Positions 1 to 8,321 of a DNA stretch of 64,000 nt are shown piece after piece. The stretch covers positions 3,754,001 to 3,818,000 of the forward strand of contig NZ_JAFBCL010000001.1 in the NCBI RefSeq assembly GCF_016907655.1, read 5' to 3'. The stretch's first letter is position 1. The number at the start of each line of letters is the position of its first letter. This stretch comes from Saccharothrix algeriensis. GTDB lineage: Bacteria > Actinomycetota > Actinomycetes > Mycobacteriales > Pseudonocardiaceae. Both the position numbers and the translations under genes were made by a program. Under the pieces are notes generated by a model. It made no database searches. It was not told the DNA's origin and saw only the letters and a program-made list of their open reading frames with translations.

Positions 1-154
1 GCGGGCGGGGTCGCGACCTCCAGTGTGGCCGGTTCCCCGACGCCGCGACAGTGACGCCGACCGCCGCTACCCGGATGGGCTCAAGGCCCGGGTCTGCCGC
101 CCGTCGAAGCAGGGGCGGGACCTGTGCGGCCTCGCGCGGTGGGGTCGCGCGGCC

Positions 155-232
155 GGGTTCGCGCGGTGGGTTCGCGCGGTGGGTTCGCGCGGTGGGTTCG
201 CGCGGTGGGTTCGCGCGGTGGGGCCGCGCGGT
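155..232. repeat. 13-bp tandem minisatellite
   Basis: Five perfect head-to-tail copies of GGGTTCGCGCGGT start at 155, 168, 181, 194 and 207, followed by one diverged copy at 220-232. Looser versions of the unit continue to both sides (about 130-150 and 300-380). The 13-nt unit is not a multiple of three, so the array is not under coding constraint in one frame. No mobile-element ends are visible. Confidence 0.9.
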
Positions 233-474
233 GAGGCACCTGAGGTGGGGTCCGTGGTGAGGCATCCGCAGTGAGGTTCGGGCGATGGGGCATCCGCGAT
301 GGGGTTCGCGCGGTGATGGGGCTCGCGTGGTGGACCCGCGCGGTGGGGTTCGCGTTGTCAGGCTCGCGTGGTGGGGCCGAGCGCCCCGCGATGAGGCTCG
401 CGGAGCAGGTCCGGACTCCAAAGGGTCCCGGCGCGGGCCGGGCACCGCGGACCTGGCCGGGAATCGGTGCGGGC

Positions 475-511
475 TGCGCAGGCGTCCCCCTGAGGGGAAC
501 GCCCCTGCGCA
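475..511 (-). terminator. Probable terminator of the men operon
   Basis: Long imperfect hairpin about 75 bp beyond the menA stop codon. The outer arms TGCGCAGGCGT/ACGCCCCTGCGCA pair with a 2-nt bulge, and the inner arms TCCCC/GGGGA close a CTGA loop. There is no clear T-tract, which is common for actinobacterial terminators. Confidence 0.45.
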
Positions 512-584
512 TACCCAACCACGTGGGTACGACGGTTTTCGGGCAGTGGGCTGAGGGTGGGCCCGGGGGTTGTGGGCGGGGGTC

Positions 585-1457
585 TCAGTCCAGGACGAGG
601 GCGGCCGTGGTGATGACCGACCACAGCAGCATCGCCAGGCCCGTGTGCTGGAGCACGGGGATCAGCTCCCGGCCCTTGCCGCCCTTCGCGACCCGGCGCG
701 CGCCCAGGATCACCAGGGGCAGGGCCAGGAACGCCGCCAGGGCCTCGGGCGCCCGCAGGCCGATGGCCAGGGTGATGAAGAACGGGATGGTGACCAGGGC
801 CAGGTAGAGGCGGCGGGAGTCGCGGTCGCCCAGGGTGGTGGCCAGGGTGCGCTTGCCCGCCTGGAGGTCGGTCGGGATGTCGCGCAGGCTGTTCGCGATC
901 ATGACGCCGGTCGAGAAGGCGCCCGTCGCGATCGCGCCGCCGATGCCGATGCCGGTGATCTCCCCGGTCTGCACGTAGAGGGTGCCCAGCACCGCCGCCG
1001 GGCCGAAGAAGAGGAAGACCGCCAGCTCGCCCAGGCCCGAGTACCCGTACGGCTTGCGCCCGCCGGTGTAGAACCAGGCCGCCGCGATGCACACCGCGCC
1101 GAACGCGACCATCCAGTACCGGCCGCTGAGCACGACCAGCGCCACCCCGGCCACCGCCGCCGCGCCCAGCGCCGCGAAGGCCGCCGCGCGCACCGCCCGC
1201 GGGTTCGCCGCGCCCGAGCCGACCAGCCGGAACGGCCCCACGCGGTGCGCGTCGGTGCCCCGGATGCCGTCCGAGTAGTCGTTGGCGTAGTTCACGCCGA
1301 CCTGCAGCGCGACCGACACGAACAGCGCCAGCAGCGACCAGAGCGGGCGGAAGCCGTCGACGTGGTGCGCCGCGCCCGCGCCCACCAGGACGGGCGCGAC
1401 GGAGTTCGGCAGGGTGCGGGGACGGGTCCCCGAGATCCACTGGGCGACTGTGGCCAT
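585..1457 (-). CDS. menA: 1,4-dihydroxy-2-naphthoate polyprenyltransferase
   Basis: Membrane UbiA-family enzyme that attaches the polyprenyl chain to 1,4-dihydroxy-2-naphthoate to give demethylmenaquinone. The product is about 290 residues, typical for MenA, with several hydrophobic helices. The first Asp-rich motif NDYSDG is at residues 59-64 and the second, DIPTD, at about 193-197; these bind Mg-diphosphate in the family. I start at the ATG at 1457 because GGAGGA lies 7 nt upstream; an in-frame ATG at 1475 has no such site. It is the last gene of a minus-strand run menB-menE-secreted protein-menA. Function assignment is firm. Confidence 0.95.
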   Translation of the reverse strand: MATVAQWISGTRPRTLPNSVAPVLVGAGAAHHVDGFRPLWSLLALFVSVALQVGVNYANDYSDGIRGTDAHRVGPFRLVGSGAANPRAVRAAAFAALGAAAVAGVALVVLSGRYWMVAFGAVCIAAAWFYTGGRKPYGYSGLGELAVFLFFGPAAVLGTLYVQTGEITGIGIGGAIATGAFSTGVMIANSLRDIPTDLQAGKRTLATTLGDRDSRRLYLALVTIPFFITLAIGLRAPEALAAFLALPLVILGARRVAKGGKGRELIPVLQHTGLAMLLWSVITTAALVLD

Positions 1458-1506
1458 GTCGACATCCTCCGACATGGACCCCCGCCGGCCCCTGCCGGGT
1501 GCGCGG

Positions 1507-2748
1507 TCAGCAGGCGGGCGCCTCCGCCACCCCGGTCACGTAAGCCTTCGCCACGTGCTTGTCCGCCGCGATCCGGTACCAGACGTCCGAGGTGCCCTGC
1601 GTGCCCGTGACGGTCTGCCCGACCAGCTGGCACTCGACGCGGACCTGAGCGTAGTTCGCCGCCAGGCCCACCTGGGCGGTGGTCGAGTCGGGGCCGCTGC
1701 GCACGTTCAGCGGCTCCCCCTCCGTGCGGACGAAGCCGGCCGGGCCCGCGCCGGTCCACAGGTAGGTCACGGTCACCCAGTCGTTGCCGGTGAGCTGGAG
1801 GCCGTCCCAGAACGTGCCGTCGGCCAGGTCGACGCCCGCCGGGTTCGCCACCTCGCGGCCGAACTCGTCCTTGCCGTCGTTGTACCCGCTCTGGTGCGCG
1901 GCCTGGGCCTGCGGCGTGCCCTGAGGGAGGTCCGCCCACGTCTCGCGGGTGTCGGCGGGGCTCCAGTAGTCGTCCTTGGTGTTCCACGGCCCGATGTCCC
2001 AGACCGGGGCCCACTCGCAGCGGCCGGTGGAGGCGCACACCCGGACGCTGTAGGCGCCCTCGGCCTTCGCCGAGAGGCCGCGGCGGGAGGGCAGGGCGAC
2101 GAAGTGGTCCCGCTCGACGATCACGTGCCCGTTGGCCGTCGTGCCGCCCACCAGGCCCTCCCGCGTGGCGTAGACGCGGTAGGTCAGCTCGCCGGCCTGG
2201 GTGGCCGTCACGCCGGTGGCGGACGCGGTGAGCGCCAGCCCGTCGACCTCGGGGCCGACCGCGCCGGCGCGGTCGCCGGTGAGCGCCAGGCGCACCTGCA
2301 CGCGGTCGACCGCGGTGGGCAGGGTGGCGGGCGCGCCGGGGCGGGCCTGCGCCCAGCCGGTCCACCGGCCGTCGCCGAGCGCGCCGCGCACGTCGACGGC
2401 CACCTCGGCGCCGGCCGGCACCCGGCCGCGGACGGTGGCGGCGACCGCGTCGGCCGGCGCGGCCAGGTCGTGCGGGGCGAGCAGGAGGAAGCCGGTGCGG
2501 ATCGGCGCGCGGGCGCTCGCGGGGCTCGGCGCGGCCGGCGCGAGGACCACCGCGCGACCGTTCCAGGTGACCCCGACGTCGTCGCCGTCCACGCCGGACA
2601 GGTCGGCCTCCCACGCCTCGGCGCCCCGGGCCGCGCCGGTGCGGTGGGCGGGGTCGGGCGGGGCGGCGTGGACCGGGACGGCGGGCGCGGCGGCGGTCAG
2701 CACCGCCACCACCGCCGCTGCGGTCGGCAACAGGTGGCGCCTCGTCAT
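1507..2748 (-). CDS. Secreted protein with C-terminal SH3-like domain
   Basis: Protein of 413 residues with a signal peptide over about the first 28 residues (arginines, hydrophobic core, ending VHA). Residues roughly 40-180 form a beta-rich segment resembling the N-terminal region of actinobacterial peptidoglycan-recognition amidases, but I see no amidase or NlpC/P60 catalytic motif. The C-terminal 70 residues (around LNVRSGPDSTTAQVG) look like a bacterial SH3 domain and contain two cysteines. Start at the ATG at 2748 is backed by GAGGAG 7 nt upstream. It lies between menE and menA, an odd place for a cell-wall-type protein. Probably binds the envelope; its true role is unknown. Confidence 0.8.
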   Translation of the reverse strand: MTRRHLLPTAAAVVAVLTAAAPAVPVHAAPPDPAHRTGAARGAEAWEADLSGVDGDDVGVTWNGRAVVLAPAAPSPASARAPIRTGFLLLAPHDLAAPADAVAATVRGRVPAGAEVAVDVRGALGDGRWTGWAQARPGAPATLPTAVDRVQVRLALTGDRAGAVGPEVDGLALTASATGVTATQAGELTYRVYATREGLVGGTTANGHVIVERDHFVALPSRRGLSAKAEGAYSVRVCASTGRCEWAPVWDIGPWNTKDDYWSPADTRETWADLPQGTPQAQAAHQSGYNDGKDEFGREVANPAGVDLADGTFWDGLQLTGNDWVTVTYLWTGAGPAGFVRTEGEPLNVRSGPDSTTAQVGLAANYAQVRVECQLVGQTVTGTQGTSDVWYRIAADKHVAKAYVTGVAEAPAC

Positions 2749-2880
2749 CGTGGCACTCCTCGTCCCGACGGGTGGGGCGGAGGGCACCGCTGCGCGGGAC
2801 CACCCGTCACGGCTGGGGACAGAGCCAAGCGCGCGGGCGCGTCGGCTGTCAACGGGCCGGACCGTTCGTGTGAAAACTTT

Positions 2881-3990
2881 TCACCCAATCGAGCGGGCCA
2901 CGGCCGCCCGGTCCACCTTCCCCGGTCCCCGCAGCGGCAGCTCGGGCAGGAAGACCAGCCGCTTGGGCGCCGCCGAGCGGCCCACCGCCGCCCGGACGGC
3001 GTCGGCGAGCGCGCCCGCGTCGGGCGGGGTCCGCGGGTCGGCCGGCACGACGGCGGCGGCGACGGCCTGGCCCCACTCCGGGTCCGGCACGCCCACCACG
3101 CACGCCTCGTGCACGCCGGGCTGGGCCGCCAGCACCCGCTCCACCTCGGTCGGCGAGACGTTCTCGCCGCCGCTGACGATCACGTCGTCGGCCCGCCCGA
3201 CCACCTCCAGCCGGCCGTCGGCCCACCGCCCCAGGTCGCCGGTGCGGAACCACTCGCCGAACGGCTCGCCGCCCTGGTAGCCCAGCGCCAGGACCGGCCC
3301 GGCCAGCTCGACGCGCCCGTCGACCAGCCGCACCCGGACGCCGTCCAGCGGGACGCCGTCGTAGACGCACCCGCCGGAGGTCTCGCTCATGCCGTAGGTG
3401 GTGACGACGCGGACCCCGGCGGCACGCGCCCTGGCCAGCAGGGACGGCGGCGCGGCGGCCCCGCCGACCAGCACCGCGTCGAACTCCCGGACCGCGGCCA
3501 GGCCCGGCCCCTCGGTGGCGACCAGGCGGGCCAGCTGGGTGGGCACCAGGGCGGTGTAGCGCGGGCCCGGCCCGGCCAGCACGGCGCGGGCGGCGGTGGC
3601 GAACCCGGCCGCGCGGAAACCCCCGGCCAGGTCCACGACCCCCGGCTCGGTGCCGGCGACGGCCGAGCGGACGAGCACCTGGACGCCCGCGATGTGGGTC
3701 GTGGGCAGCGCCAGCAGCCACGTCCCGGGCCCGCCCAGCCGGGCGTGGGTCAGCTCGGCCGACGCGACCAGGGCGGACGCGGGCAGCAGGACCACCTTCG
3801 GCTCGCCGGTGGACCCCGACGTCCCGACCGCCAGCGCCGCGCCCCCCTCCCAGCCGCGCAGGGGCGGCAGCGGCCGGCCGGGCGGCAGCGAGGCGACCAG
3901 CGGCCGGCCGGGCGGCAGCGGGTCGCCGGGCGCGAGGTGGGCGGGCAGGGCCGGGGCCAGGGCGCGGCGCACGTCCTCCAGGGTCGTCAT
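2881..3990 (-). CDS. menE: o-Succinylbenzoate-CoA ligase
   Basis: Acyl-adenylating enzyme that activates o-succinylbenzoate to its CoA thioester before ring closure by MenB. The 369-residue protein shows the ANL order of motifs: phosphate-binding GTSGSTGEPK at residues 56-65, TTYGMSETSGG, WFRTGDLGRW, the hinge-region RADDVIVSGGENVSPTE, and the catalytic lysine near the C-terminus in GPGKVDR (about K358). It is short for the superfamily but usual for actinobacterial MenE. The start lies 7 nt after the menB stop, so the two genes are surely co-transcribed. Confidence 0.94.
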   Translation of the reverse strand: MTTLEDVRRALAPALPAHLAPGDPLPPGRPLVASLPPGRPLPPLRGWEGGAALAVGTSGSTGEPKVVLLPASALVASAELTHARLGGPGTWLLALPTTHIAGVQVLVRSAVAGTEPGVVDLAGGFRAAGFATAARAVLAGPGPRYTALVPTQLARLVATEGPGLAAVREFDAVLVGGAAAPPSLLARARAAGVRVVTTYGMSETSGGCVYDGVPLDGVRVRLVDGRVELAGPVLALGYQGGEPFGEWFRTGDLGRWADGRLEVVGRADDVIVSGGENVSPTEVERVLAAQPGVHEACVVGVPDPEWGQAVAAAVVPADPRTPPDAGALADAVRAAVGRSAAPKRLVFLPELPLRGPGKVDRAAVARSIG

Positions 3991-3997
3991 CGGCGCC

Positions 3998-4909
3998 TCA
4001 GTAGTAGTACGGGTAGTCGGACCAGTCCGGCGGGCGCTTCTCCAGGAACGCGTCCCGGCCCTCCACCGCCTCGTCGGTCATGTAGGCGAGGCGGGTGGTC
4101 TCACCGGCGAACAGCTGCTGGCCCACCAGGCCGTCGTCGATGAGGTTGAAGGCGTACTTCAGCATCCGCTGCGCGGTCGGCGACTTGCCGTTGACGCCCT
4201 CGGCCCACTCCAGGGCGGTGGACTCCAGCTCGGCGTGCGGGACCACCGCGTTCACCGCGCCCATCCGCTGCATCTCGGCCGCGCTGTACGCCCGGCCCAG
4301 GAAGAAGATCTCCCGCGCGAACTTCTGGCCCACCTGGCGCGCCAGGTAGGCCGAGCCGTAGCCGCCGTCGAAGCTGCCCACGTCGGCGTCGGTCTGCTTG
4401 AACCGCGCGTGCTCCTCGCTGGCCAGCGTGAGGTCGCACACCACGTGCAGGCTGTGGCCGCCGCCGGCCGCCCAGCCGGGCACGACCGCGATGACCACCT
4501 TCGGCATGAACCTGATCAGGCGCTGGCACTCCAGGATGTGCAGCCGGCCCGCGCGGGCCGGGTCGACGGTGTCGGCCGTCTCACCGGAGGCGTACCGGTA
4601 GCCGCTGCGGCCCCGGATGCGCTGGTCGCCGCCCGAGCAGAACGCCCAGCCGCCGTCGCGGGGTGACGGGCCGTTGCCGGTGAGCAGGACGCAGCCCACG
4701 TCCGGGCTCATCCGGGCGTGGTCCAGCGCGCGGTACAGCTCGTCCACCGTGTGCGGGCGGAAGGCGTTGCGCACCTCGGGGCGGTCGAACGCGATGCGCA
4801 CCGTCCCCTGGTCCACCGCGCGGTGGTAGGTGATGTCGGTGAAGTCGAAGCCTTCGACCTGCTTCCAGCGGGTCGGGTCGAACAGCTCGGAGACGCCGTG
4901 ATCTGCCAC
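3998..4909 (-). CDS. menB: 1,4-dihydroxy-2-naphthoyl-CoA synthase
   Basis: Crotonase-fold enzyme that closes the naphthoquinone ring (Dieckmann-type cyclisation of o-succinylbenzoyl-CoA). The 303-residue product has the oxyanion-hole segment SGGDQ (92-96), the glycine-rich GWAAGGGHS (145-153), the MenB-typical GSFDGG with an aspartate at about 181, and the conserved C-terminal PPDWSDYPYYY ending. The frame is open further upstream, but I place the start at the GTG at 4909 because TATTGT (4922-4917) lies 7 nt before it, a pattern seen at many starts in this window. Divergent from menD across about 160 bp. Confidence 0.95.
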   Translation of the reverse strand: MADHGVSELFDPTRWKQVEGFDFTDITYHRAVDQGTVRIAFDRPEVRNAFRPHTVDELYRALDHARMSPDVGCVLLTGNGPSPRDGGWAFCSGGDQRIRGRSGYRYASGETADTVDPARAGRLHILECQRLIRFMPKVVIAVVPGWAAGGGHSLHVVCDLTLASEEHARFKQTDADVGSFDGGYGSAYLARQVGQKFAREIFFLGRAYSAAEMQRMGAVNAVVPHAELESTALEWAEGVNGKSPTAQRMLKYAFNLIDDGLVGQQLFAGETTRLAYMTDEAVEGRDAFLEKRPPDWSDYPYYY

Positions 4910-4916
4910 GGCACGG

Positions 4917-4922
4917 ACAATA
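4917..4922 (-). promoter_or_regulatory. -10 element of leaderless menB
   Basis: TATTGT on the minus strand, 7 nt upstream of the menB GTG. The distance implies transcription starting at or next to the start codon. It supports the short form of MenB. Confidence 0.5.
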
Positions 4923-5059
4923 GGCCCGGCCCGAACCTGAGAGCAGCCCAGGCCGCCGGTCGGCCCGGTCGGCGCGTTCGCGCAGTGTGCGAGCCCGACG
5001 ACCATGATCCGAACTGCTGTTCGACTCAGCAAGCGGAATCACCTGTTCGTGGACTGAGC

Positions 5060-5065
5060 GACAAT
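5060..5065 (+). promoter_or_regulatory. -10 element of leaderless menD
   Basis: GACAAT lies 6 nt upstream of the menD GTG at 5072 and no Shine-Dalgarno sequence is present, so a leaderless transcript is likely. Confidence 0.5.
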
Positions 5066-5071
5066 GTTCGG

Positions 5072-6700
5072 GTGAACCCGTCCACCGCGCAAGCCAGGGT
5101 GCTTGTCGACGAACTCGTCCGCAACGACGTCCGGCACGTCGTGCTGAGCCCCGGCTCGCGCAACGCCCCGCTGTCGTTCGCCTTGGCCGAGGCCGCGGCT
5201 GCCGGGCGGCTCACCCTGCACGTCCGCGTCGACGAGCGCAGCGCCGGGTTCCTGGCGCTGGGCCTGGCCAAGGGCAGCGGCGAGGTCACGGCCGTGACCT
5301 GCACCTCCGGCACCGCGGTCGCGAACCTGCACCCGGCGGTGCTGGAGGCGCGGCACGCCCGCGTCCCGGTCATCGCGCTGACCGCCGACCGCCCCGTCGA
5401 GCTGTACCGCACGGGCGCCAGCCAGACCGTCGACCAGCAGCGCGTCCTCGGCGTCGACACCCTCCAGTTCCCCATCGCCGAGCGCCGGCGCGGCCAGAAC
5501 GGCCTGTGGCGCTCCCTGGTCTGCCGGGCCGTCGCCAACGCCCGCGACCAGGGCCCGGTGCACGTCAACGTGCCCTTCCGGGAGCCCCTGGTGCCGGACG
5601 GCGAGGAGTGGGTCGAGCCGCTGGACGGCCGCCCGTTCGACATGCCCTGGACGCGGGTGGCCGCGCCGGTGCGCAGCTCGCTGCACCCCGCCGACCACCT
5701 CGGCCCGCGCACGCTGGTCGTCGTCGGCGACGGCGTCGACGGCGGCGAGGGCATCACCGACCTCGCCGAGCGCGCGGGCTGGCCGGTGATCGCCGAGCCC
5801 ACCGGCCACGGCCTGCGCCACGGCACCCTGCTGCTCAACGCCGGCGAGCTGCCCGATGAGCTGAAGCCGGACGCCGTGGTGGTGGTGGGCCGCCCGACGC
5901 TGTCACGCGGAGTGATGAAGCTGATCGCCGGCACCGGCGTCGTCCACGTCCTGTCCGACGCGCCGGACTGGCCCGACCCGCAGTTCGCCGCCACGCACAC
6001 CTCGATCGGGTTGGCGCCGGGCGAGCACGAGGTGGACCACGACTGGCTGACCGCGTGGCAGCACGCCGACAAGGCCGCCGCCGACGTGGTCGACGAGCTG
6101 CTGGCCAGGCAGCCCTGGCCGACCGGCCTCCAGGTGGCGCGGGACCTGGTCGCGGCGCTGCCCGCGCACACCGACCTGTTCCTGGGCTCGTCCAACCCGG
6201 TCCGCGACGTGGACCTGGTGGCCGCGCCCCGCCAGGACGTCCGGGTGCACGCCAACCGGGGCGTCGCGGGCATCGACGGCAGCGTCTCCACGGCCGCCGG
6301 CATCGCCCTGACCCGCGGGCCGACCGTCGCCCTGATCGGCGACCTGACGTTCCTGCACGACGCCAACGGCCTGCTGATCGGCCCGGGCGAACCGCGCCCG
6401 GACCTGACCGTGGTGGTGCTCAACGACGACGGCGGCGGCATCTTCACCCTGCTCGAACAGGGCGCGCCGCAGCACGCGGACGCGTTCGAGCGGGTCTTCG
6501 GCACCCCGCACGGCGTCGACCTGGCGCACCTGTGCGCGGCGCACCACGTCCCGCACACCGCCGTCGGCGACGCCGAGGAGCTGGCCCGGGAGCTGACCGT
6601 CCCGCGCGGGCTCCGGGTCGTGGAGGTCCGGGCGGAGCGCGCCGGGCTGCGCGACCTGCACGCCCGGCTCAGGTCGGCGGTGTCAACGGCCTTCCAGTAG
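5072..6700 (+). CDS. menD: SEPHCHC synthase (MenD)
   Basis: Thiamine-diphosphate enzyme that joins 2-oxoglutarate to isochorismate, the first committed step of menaquinone synthesis. The 542-residue protein begins with the MenD hallmark SPGSRNAPL (26-34), has the ThDP-activating glutamate at E55 in VDERSAGF, and the cofactor/Mg-binding GDLTFLHDANGL (from 423) with NDDGGGIF (from 451). The GTG at 5072 is chosen because a -10-like hexamer lies 6 nt upstream. Its substrate would come from the isochorismate synthase gene at 10024-11271. Length and motifs are normal. Confidence 0.96.
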   Translation: MNPSTAQARVLVDELVRNDVRHVVLSPGSRNAPLSFALAEAAAAGRLTLHVRVDERSAGFLALGLAKGSGEVTAVTCTSGTAVANLHPAVLEARHARVPVIALTADRPVELYRTGASQTVDQQRVLGVDTLQFPIAERRRGQNGLWRSLVCRAVANARDQGPVHVNVPFREPLVPDGEEWVEPLDGRPFDMPWTRVAAPVRSSLHPADHLGPRTLVVVGDGVDGGEGITDLAERAGWPVIAEPTGHGLRHGTLLLNAGELPDELKPDAVVVVGRPTLSRGVMKLIAGTGVVHVLSDAPDWPDPQFAATHTSIGLAPGEHEVDHDWLTAWQHADKAAADVVDELLARQPWPTGLQVARDLVAALPAHTDLFLGSSNPVRDVDLVAAPRQDVRVHANRGVAGIDGSVSTAAGIALTRGPTVALIGDLTFLHDANGLLIGPGEPRPDLTVVVLNDDGGGIFTLLEQGAPQHADAFERVFGTPHGVDLAHLCAAHHVPHTAVGDAEELARELTVPRGLRVVEVRAERAGLRDLHARLRSAVSTAFQ

Positions 6701-6744
6701 CCGGGAACCTACCTACGGGGGTACAGCGCCCCCCGGGGCGGAGT

Positions 6745-6750
6745 TAGCTT
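6745..6750 (+). promoter_or_regulatory. -10 element of M1 peptidase gene
   Basis: TAGCTT is 7 nt upstream of the ATG at 6758. No ribosome binding site is evident between menD and this gene, so it probably has its own leaderless promoter. Confidence 0.4.
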
Positions 6751-6757
6751 CGCCCCC

Positions 6758-8251
6758 ATGTCCCTCAGAGCGAAGCTCACGCTAGGCACCGCCACGGCGG
6801 CTTCACTGCTGCTGCTGGCGGGCACCGCCTCCGCCGCGGAACCGGGCGCGCCGGGCATCGGAGACCCCTACTACCCGAACGCGGGCAACGGCGGTTACGA
6901 CGTCTCCCACTACGACATCCGGCTGAACTACCGACCGTCGGACGACAACCTGTCCGGGACCACGACGATCCTGGCGAAGGCCACCCAGGACCTCACCCGG
7001 TTCAACCTCGACTTCGCGCTCGAGGTCGCCTCCGTCCGGGTCGACAACCGGCCGGCCCGGTTCACCCGGAGCGGCGGCGAGCTGGTCGTCGACCCGAGGG
7101 TCCAGGTGCGCAAGGGCGCCGACCTGACCATCGTCGTCACCTACTCCGACGTCCCGTCCAGCCGCGTCGTCGACGGCTTCACGGGCTGGAAGCGCACCGC
7201 CGACGGCGCGGTCGCGATCGACGAGCCGGACGTCGCGCCGTGGTGGTTCCCGAGCAACAACCACCCGACGGACAAGGCGACCTTCGACGTCTCGGTGGCC
7301 GTGCCGGACGGCGTCGAGGTGATCTCCAACGGCCTGTTCGGCGGGACCGCCAAGCAGATCAACGGCTGGACCCGCTGGCGCTACCGCAGCCTCAAGCCGC
7401 AGGCCACCTACCTCGCGTTCGTGGCGATCGGCCAGTTCGACGTGCGCCAGTCCACCGCGCCGAGCGGCCGGCCGGTGCTCAACGCGTACTCGGCGGACCT
7501 CGGCGAGGACGACGGCGCGGCCAGGGCCAGCATCGAGCGCACCCCGGAGGTCACCGAGTTCCTGGAGGGCAGCTTCGGCCCCTACCCGTTCGAGGCGGAG
7601 GGCGGCGTGGTCACGCCGGGCATCGGCTTCGCGCTGGAGAACCAGACCCGCTCGACCTACTCCCCGGCGTTCTTCCGGCGCGGCGCGAACACCTACGTGG
7701 TGGCGCACGAGAGCGCCCACCAGTGGTTCGGCGACTCGGTGTCGGTGCACCGCTGGCGGGACATCTGGCTGAACGAGGGCTTCGCCAGCTACGCGGAGTT
7801 CCTGTGGTCGGAGCACGTGGGGGAGGGCACCGCGCAGGAGAACGCGCAGTACACCTACGACCTCTACCCGGCCGACAGCCCCTTCTGGCAGGTCCTGCCC
7901 GGTGACCCGGGCGCGGCCGACCAGTTCCACGGCGCCGTCTACGACCGGGGCGCGCTGGCCGTGCACGCGCTGCGGGTCGCCGTGGGCGACGAGGACTTCT
8001 TCACCATCCTGAAGCGGTGGACGCAGGCCAAGCGGTACGGCAACGCGACCATCGAGCAGTTCGTCGCGCTGGCCGAGCAGGTGTCCGGTCAGCAGCTGGA
8101 CGAGCTGTTCCGGACGTGGCTGTTCACCAAGGGCAAGCCGGCCGCCGCGCCCGGTGGCGCGACGTTCGCCGCCGAGGCGCCCGTGGCGGAGCCGAAGTCG
8201 TTCAAGAAGATCCGCGAGACGCACGAGCTGCTCGCCGGGCACGCGCGCTGA
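6758..8251 (+). CDS. Secreted M1-family zinc metallopeptidase
   Basis: Gluzincin peptidase, 497 residues. A signal peptide covers residues 1-26 with a predicted cut at ASA|AE. The zinc site is complete: HESAH at 317-321 and the third ligand E340 in NEGF, with exactly 18 residues between, as in M1 aminopeptidases. The upstream GFALENQ segment stands where M1 enzymes have GAMEN, so the substrate amino-terminus site is modified. The protein is shorter than cytosolic PepN because the large C-terminal helical domain is missing, as in other secreted actinobacterial M1 enzymes. Substrate unknown. It converges on the CU044_5270-type gene with a shared terminator between. Confidence 0.9.
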   Translation: MSLRAKLTLGTATAASLLLLAGTASAAEPGAPGIGDPYYPNAGNGGYDVSHYDIRLNYRPSDDNLSGTTTILAKATQDLTRFNLDFALEVASVRVDNRPARFTRSGGELVVDPRVQVRKGADLTIVVTYSDVPSSRVVDGFTGWKRTADGAVAIDEPDVAPWWFPSNNHPTDKATFDVSVAVPDGVEVISNGLFGGTAKQINGWTRWRYRSLKPQATYLAFVAIGQFDVRQSTAPSGRPVLNAYSADLGEDDGAARASIERTPEVTEFLEGSFGPYPFEAEGGVVTPGIGFALENQTRSTYSPAFFRRGANTYVVAHESAHQWFGDSVSVHRWRDIWLNEGFASYAEFLWSEHVGEGTAQENAQYTYDLYPADSPFWQVLPGDPGAADQFHGAVYDRGALAVHALRVAVGDEDFFTILKRWTQAKRYGNATIEQFVALAEQVSGQQLDELFRTWLFTKGKPAAAPGGATFAAEAPVAEPKSFKKIRETHELLAGHAR

Positions 8252-8270
8252 GCCCCGGCGCGCGGGGCGC

Positions 8271-8306
8271 CCGTGGCCGCGTCCCCCCGAAGGGACGCGG
8301 CCACGG
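8271..8306. terminator. Bidirectional terminator
   Basis: Perfect 15-bp stem (8271-8285 with 8292-8306) and 6-nt loop, between the convergent M1 peptidase and CU044_5270-type genes. It is well placed to stop transcription from both sides. Confidence 0.8.
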
Positions 8307-8321
8307 TCCTCGCAGGACGGG

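Larger units (their letters stand above)
1..584. other. Gene-free region with minisatellite
   Basis: I see no credible gene here. The open frames have arginine/glycine-rich, repeat-driven translations. The stretch holds the 13-bp tandem repeat at 155-232, degenerate copies of the same unit up to about 380, and a hairpin at 475-511 that probably ends the menA transcript arriving from the right. Confidence 0.6.

Noticed and set aside
1414..4143. 909-residue plus-strand frame across menA-menE
   Set aside because: It lies antisense to three well-supported genes. Its Arg/Gly/Pro/His-rich translation is typical of a GC-rich shadow frame.
4910..5032. N-terminal extension of MenB to 5032
   Set aside because: The extra 41 residues have no family match and would span the divergent promoter region of menB/menD.
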